DNA of 64,000 nt from Neoechinorhynchus agilis (taxonomy: Eukaryota; Acanthocephala): the NCBI GenBank assembly GCA_051530055.1, contig CM121341.1:12586001-12650000 (forward strand), in the 5' to 3' direction. The position numbers and the translations under genes are program-made. Every line of letters starts with the position of its first letter. The stretch's first letter is position 1. This document shows positions 58,505 through 64,000 of the stretch, in pieces. The notes beneath the pieces are model-generated. The model saw nothing but the letters and a program-made list of their open reading frames with translations. It was not told the DNA's origin and searched no databases.

Positions 58505-60173
58505 TTTAATCGAGGGCGCCTATTACGAAGATAGTCGTTCGTGAGTGTGGAGTCTTGTTCAGCATAAATATAACGCGTGAGTTGCGTAGGAAAGGTATCG
58601 CAATGCACGTTCCTCCCACTTGGCTAGGTAAACTTTCTACATTTTTTTTACAATTACGGTTGGCCGAGGTGGTTTACGAAGAAATTTTTCAATTAAAATC
58701 GGCTATTCTATTTAAGCTACGACGCAGAAAAGTATAGTCCGTTATTCATATACTGGCATTCGACACTTTTTGCATCAGTAAAACAAGGAATTCTCGAAGT
58801 TATGACGGCTGTAAAATGCCCATTAATGATAATTGTTAATACGAATAAAGTCAGGAATAAGGAATTGAACAGATTCGTGATGCAATTCCAGGAGACGCAA
58901 ACCACTTTATTAAACTAAAACCGTAAATGAACTAAATTGAAACAAAGGAAGTTGGTCTTTTAGCTTAGCGTTTCCTAAGAATCCAATTATGAGATAATTT
59001 TTGCCCATTATTTTTCCCATTTGAGAAACGCTGGCGACAGAATCCCATGGGTTTGAACAGAAAAATATGAATCACAATGCGGATAAAATGAGCTATGTAG
59101 TCTTGTGTTTCAGTTATGACAATGGTACCGCGACATTACTATATAAAAAATAATGCCAACTAATAAGCAGTTTTTCGATCCAGAAGGTTGCAGAGAAGCA
59201 GCTTCTCTTGTGATGCCAACTACGTCAACTCGTTGTAGTAAAGCAGCATTCGCTCTGTCAACTGTGAAATCGTGTCTTGCTTTTTGAGTCAGGAAATATC
59301 TTTAATCACTTAGAGTGGAAATGCTTAAAAATCTCTATTGTTTGGGTTTACTTAAAATATTTTTAGCGCTATTTTTGTTTCTTATAGTTGATCTAAAGCA
59401 AATATCGCCCTCCGCATAGCATTTATCGCCAAACATTTAAAAAACCACACTTTTGTGTACATGTTCTGTCGATATTTTTCTCATTTTAATCGTGCATCTT
59501 TGAACATTCTAAATTTAATCGTTAGAAGTATTATTTAGGTCTTCACCCGCAGTAAATAATTCATTATTAAATATGTTCTTAGAACCTCGTCAGGCTCATC
59601 ATCAGTTTGTTAGTTATTCTCACATACCGACAAATTTAATCGTGTTTTCTCTTGTCTATGAATATCAATAATAAATTTTCTAAAGAAGTATGAATAAGAA
59701 TGAAATGTGATGCCAAAAATTAGCTAAAAGTTCGATTCTTAAGGTATCTAACACCCGCATAGACAGTTGAATGTTGAGTCGAAAAATAAGAGCAGAATGC
59801 GTTTAAATCCCTATCGCTGGCGTTTAATGACCACGGAAAGGTTAGTCTAGTGAAACTATATATTCATAATATATTCTTTTCGGGTCTTTCATTTAGAAAG
59901 ATCTAATCAATAATTTATGCGTTTATGTGGATAGCGAACATTCCTGAAATCTATGAGGCACATGAGACAAGTACAGAAATCAAATGTATTTTATTTTGCT
60001 CAATCGAACGCATTTTCTCCATGATTGTAAGCTCATGAATAAAAACACACCTGAAAGTGTTTTTGAGAGAATTGCGCAAAAAACATATCTATACACCGTT
60101 ACGCGGTGTTATTAGCTTTCATCCCAAATTGAAGATACGCGATTCGTTGTACTTGTTGAAAGTTTCGTGCGAA
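58505..60173. other. Spacer with a hairpin-motif copy and a doubtful microORF
   Basis: On the complement, CTGATGATGAGCC, loop, GAGGTTC, AAGAAC lies at about 59572-59612; GAGCC and GGTTC form a 5-bp stem. It is preceded by the TTTAGGTCTTCACCCGCAG-type segment of the same dispersed family. At 59153-59287 an ATG-started 44-codon frame (MPTNKQFFDPEGCREAASLV) has ordinary codon usage but no other support. Confidence 0.4.
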
Positions 60174-60830
60174 ATGTTTCATCGAATAAATGTAAGTTCA
60201 CCACTGCCCCAAATCTTTTAGTTGAGTTATATGGAAGAAGAACGCATAAGATCAGTGAGTGAATCAAGTAAGCAAAGCGTCGGAGTAGTTTCCGATGAAT
60301 CAGGCAGCAAAAGCGCATCAAAACATCCAAAAACAAGAAGCCGAACGAATTCACGAACAATTGAACGGATAATGGAACAGGCGACTTTTGTACGATATTT
60401 AGAGGCGGTGAAGGACGACGAGTCGACAGATTTTGTGGATTCGAATATAGATTTGATAAAAAGACCCGATTTTCAAGAACATGATATGGAACCTATAGTG
60501 TATAGAGAATTACCTGGTCGAGAATTCTTCGAGAAACCGAAATCGAGCATGCAATTAAACGTTCATGATGTCAAGGAACAAATTGATTCCGAGCGGATGA
60601 GGCCTATCCTTATTGAACGCTGGCTTACTAGAGATACAGACAAGCGAATAGATAGAGATTCAACACCGACAATTGTGTTAAAAGACGTCAAAGAACATGT
60701 AAAACCTGCTAAAATCGTACAAAAGTTCTATAACCTTGGGACGAAGAAAATCGATGCCGATGAGTATCTTAAACGTTATATGAACGAGGCCGCCGAAGTG
60801 GTCATGTTCGACAATGTATGCAATAGTTGA
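60174..60830 (+). CDS. Orphan hydrophilic protein, about 200 residues
   Basis: The main frame runs from ATG 60231 to TGA 60830 (199 residues). It is charged, with a Ser/Lys-rich start (SESSKQSVGVVSDESGSKS), then TFVRYLEAVKDDES, RELPGREFFEKP, VHDVKEQIDSERMRP, VLKDVKEHVKPAKIVQ and KKIDADEYLKRYMNEAAEV. No domain, signal peptide or membrane segment is seen; it looks largely disordered with short helices. Alternatively it starts at ATG 60174 (MFHRIN) and is joined by a 30-nt intron (60192-60221, GTAAGT to TTTTAG), which would be unusually short. The upstream in-frame TAG would be removed with that intron. Function unknown. Confidence 0.6.
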
Positions 60831-63316
60831 ATTAGATTATTGAGTGTTTTCTTAATTTAGAGATTGTTCCTTCGGTCATCACCACGAATTACTGACAAAA
60901 GGGAGAGTCATAAGGCTCATACTGATAATATCGGTTAGTTATTCGATTTTCATGGAGAAGTTTAACTTTGGGCCTAAAGGTGACTCAGAGGAATGGAAGG
61001 CTTGTGAGAGAAAATCAAGAGAGAGCAAATTTGTGGTTGATGATGAGAAGATGATCATTTAGGTTTCTGCAAAGGATTTGTGCTCACATAAATGCAACTC
61101 TATAAATAAAGTGCGGCACTATTGTGGAAGTAATGCGGGAAGAGTTAGCTAATCGAACCTCATTTAAGAAGTATAAAAGATAGATTCGCGAACGGTTCGA
61201 AATAGAGCTGAATTCTGGAGTCTAAGAATCCACAGGATCTAAGATTTGCTCGTTACAGATTGCTGCATATTTTTTTACACGATAAACGGGCCGGATAATT
61301 TTGTGCACGTCAAAGGATATTCAAATAGAAATCGTAAAAAATCCTTTCGATATACGAACACAATAGCAAATGTGGATTCATAAGCCTGATCAAAAGACAG
61401 TTCAAGCCACTTCTATACTTACTAATGCTGATTTATAGTGTCAATGAAAGTACGCAAAGATATAATTTGTGGAGATCGACCATCACATTTTATTTCACCG
61501 ATTTCTTGCGATTTGATCTCATAGCACAGCATCAGAATAAAACAATGGTATAAACACTTGCAGCGATGCAATATTTAGCATTTTTATGACTTTATCCTGG
61601 TTTTAACTGAGAAAATAAACGTGGACTCTGGTTGATCATAGTGCGTTTAGAATTATTGACCACCTGAAAGTCCCATGGAGTTTTATAAGGACCATCTCTA
61701 CTATTTCCTAACATTAAAGTGTTGCATAAATCGGCGAATTTCGTTTAAATTTTTTATTGCGAATTACGAGTCGTTCAAAGTTCAATTTCATTTAAACGAG
61801 TTTATCAACCGATTGTGTTCTTAAAGTTGGCGTCAAGAAATGAAATCGCTTCATGGAAATTCCCGAACCTTTCATTGGACATGCAATATTTCTTCAGACC
61901 AGCTCGTGGATCTTTAAGAGTCCACTCACTTTTCGATGTCAAAGCATTGAACATCTAAGGCATTTAGAAATGTCGATCTGATCACTTAATATGTATTTAA
62001 ATTCCGATCGGATCTTTCGTTCTTATAGCCGACGCTTTTTACTTCGATAGAGAAAATATAGTTGGAAAAAAGTAACTTGCGACTTTTGGTCTTGCTTCAA
62101 GTATCAATGTTGCTCGCAGAAAAGCATCGATGCAAATGTCGGATAGTGCATGATACTTAAAACGTTAGATTCTATTACAGTCTATAACGACACGCAAATA
62201 TAAACTTGTTGGCCCTCACTTCTATTTGATGTGGCTTAACTATATGCAAAATCCATAAAAGAAGTGCTTTCGGCATTAAAGAAACGCTACGATTTTCGAT
62301 GTACCAAAATGACTCTGGGAAAAAATCAAGTTCACAAAAAACAACCGAACTTAACGGATAAAGTAGTATTTTGACATTTTAAGGTCTGGAATAGAAATGA
62401 ATCTTTCACGTAAATATTTCTCCGTGTGAGTCACAAAGAAGATTTTGCAGGACTTTATCTTCTTATTTATTTGTCATATCGATTTTTTGCAAATACAACT
62501 ATTCTCTCCTCAGATTTTATCAGGTTTAAAAATAAGCAAACCTTGCTAATCGCATCAAAGTGAGTCATACGCTTGCTTCATTCGGTTTTTATGTAATCCG
62601 TCTCATATGACCGGGTTTGCAAAGTTAAACTATTTTTACAGCGTCGCAACTGACCAATCGGCTATGCCATAATATCCCGGCACACGCACAAAGGCTGTAT
62701 TTATCGTTTCGAGTCTTGTTCTAAACATCATCATTAGCACAAAACCAGAAAACTAATCAGAAAGTGGATAAAAGATCAGACAGTTCGTGTAATATCTTCT
62801 TACTGTTTGCCGTATGGTGGAAAAGTAGTTTCCCTTTGATACAATGGTCGCAACCGTCTCTACAAATTACCTAACCTTTGCTTCTAGCCGTCGTTATGGG
62901 TATTCTTTCCATTGTTACTATTAAAGAAAGACGTTCTGCAAGATACGGAACAAATCGTGACATTTAAAGCGTACAAATTCACGGTAATTGGTACAAATTC
63001 AAGAACAATAAAAGGTCCATAGGTAAGTCAGAATGCTAAGACATCGGTCACCGTGCGATGGTCACTAAGAAAATACCCGGACGTCTATAAAATAGACCAG
63101 CTGTAAGAAGAAATTCCGTTTTTCACAGATAATGAACCTCTGAAATGCCTCCTTCAAAGTAAAATCCAAGACTGACAGATTTTTAGCCTTTCCCCACCAT
63201 TATTGAACGTGTCTAAATATAAATTCCATGGTAAATTTTGTGAATAATTTCACTTGACTCTTAATTGCGCCGGTTTAAAGTCTTATTTAGATCACTTAAA
63301 AATTATTAAAATTGCA
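60831..63316. other. Gene-poor spacer
   Basis: About 2.5 kb of AT-rich sequence with no exon, RNA gene or repeat that I can support. Confidence 0.4.
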
Positions 63317-63418
63317 ATGAAAATCACAAGCCGTTTTCATTTTGCCTTAAGTTCCCCTATAGGAATTCGTTCTTATACGAGCATTTCCAAAAGGAAAATG
63401 GCCTCTGAGCAACGCAAG
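63317..63418 (+). CDS. Candidate first exon with mitochondrial-type leader
   Basis: ATG at 63317 opens MKITSRFHFALSSPIGIRSY, followed by TSISKRKMASEQRK, and ends at a donor (CGCAAG, then GTAATT). The leader is rich in Arg, Ser and hydrophobic residues, without acids for about 30 residues, as in matrix-targeting presequences. A second in-frame ATG (KRKMASEQ) could start a cytosolic form. Continuing exons were not identified before the window end, so the product is unknown. Confidence 0.4.
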
Positions 63419-64000
63419 GTAATTTAAATTTTTACCAACTAAAACTTCAAAACATCGAGCACATTTAGCCTCATTGAATTTAATGATAAACTTAAAACCC
63501 GTGAAATATTAAGAAGCCCTTTAAAAGTGCACTTTACGTCTATAATTGATGGAATACAATTTTATTACTAAAGTTAAGGGTATTAGAGAATCATGTAGAT
63601 TTTTAGATTGGCTTTAAACTAAGAATTCTAATTTTTAAAAATGAAATATTAGATATTGAGCACGCAACAATAAATTTTAATGTTTAGTGGGAGCGCTGGG
63701 AAAATATTCATCTTTGTTAGCGGACGAAGAGGCACGTTCCACAAAGCCAGCTGAATTCTAGTTTTTGAAATATAAAGCAATTTTTGTGATATGCTACTGT
63801 CTATGATGTTGACAGCACCCGTCAAACAATTGCACCCCTCGGGAAGGATCCTCTTTATAATCAGTAAATGTCTTTGAGAGCAATCTTAAGTAGAAATGCC
63901 TTTGAGATTCCTCTGTGCGAATTATTGGCACGCAGATACTCATTCGTAATCCACCTTTAACTCCACATTTATTTTAAAGTAGATTGGGCCTAAAATGAGT
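63419..64000. other. Presumed intron or spacer to window end
   Basis: No further exon recognised. A GC-richer block at 63690-63760 follows a TTTAG but stops after a few codons. Confidence 0.25.

Noticed and set aside
58555-58905. Short frames on both strands (60-62 residues), one with a hydrophobic stretch
   Set aside because: No ATG in good context for the minus frame, no family features; lies in the 5' flank of the LRAT-like gene.
1-64000. tRNA or rRNA genes
   Set aside because: I looked for T-arm boxes (GGTTCGAATCC-like) and found none with a matching A box and cloverleaf; a dedicated scan could still find one.

Overview
The window is nuclear DNA of an animal, AT-rich, with compact genes whose introns are mostly 41-65 nt, lying among long repeat-rich spacers. 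The gene set is bilaterian (Iroquois homeobox, nuclear receptor with hormone-binding domain, cornichon, MIA40, RMND5-type E3 ligase subunit, fidgetin-like AAA ATPase, Ras-family GTPase). A two-DNA-binding-domain nuclear receptor points to a protostome. I cannot place the phylum further. All calls come from reading translations, splice signals and intron phases by eye; no database was searched.

Layout. 1-157: last exon of an MPDU1-like PQ-loop protein. About 430-2900: decayed transposon-like sequence ending in the GIY-YIG end of a Penelope-like element. 3267-6658: two tetraspan membrane paralogues on the minus strand, with a long foldback, a LINE 3' scrap and a TTAA-flanked piggyBac-type MITE between them. 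6660-11650: nothing recognised. 11658-13121: unusual Ras-like GTPase. 17245-20801: eight-exon nuclear receptor with two zinc-finger modules. 22693-26908: a small two-exon reading frame, then a tandem array (250 bp, switching to 237 bp), then a fidgetin-like AAA ATPase. 28491-30714: MIA40 and cornichon, both minus strand. 31433-32466: claudin-like tetraspan. 32814-35500: foldback and two LINE pieces. 35784-37139: intronless RMND5/GID2-like protein. 38043-38885: acidic, basic-patch protein with paired PP1-docking motifs. 41063-44530: 232-bp satellite of about 15 monomers. 51198-52166: Iroquois homeobox gene. 53756-55876: protein with a degenerate SET domain. 56388-58504: glycine-rich and LRAT-like genes. 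60231-60830: orphan hydrophilic protein. 63317-63414: first exon of a gene with a mitochondrial-type leader, continuing towards or past the window end.

The genes do not form a pathway; this is an ordinary stretch of animal chromosome. The strongest common thread is in the repeats. One short hairpin motif, resembling the core of hammerhead ribozymes known from Penelope-like elements, recurs just after the GIY-YIG reading frame, in several foldbacks, in scattered single copies and in every monomer of the large satellite. This suggests that terminal pieces of such an element seeded most of the repeats here.
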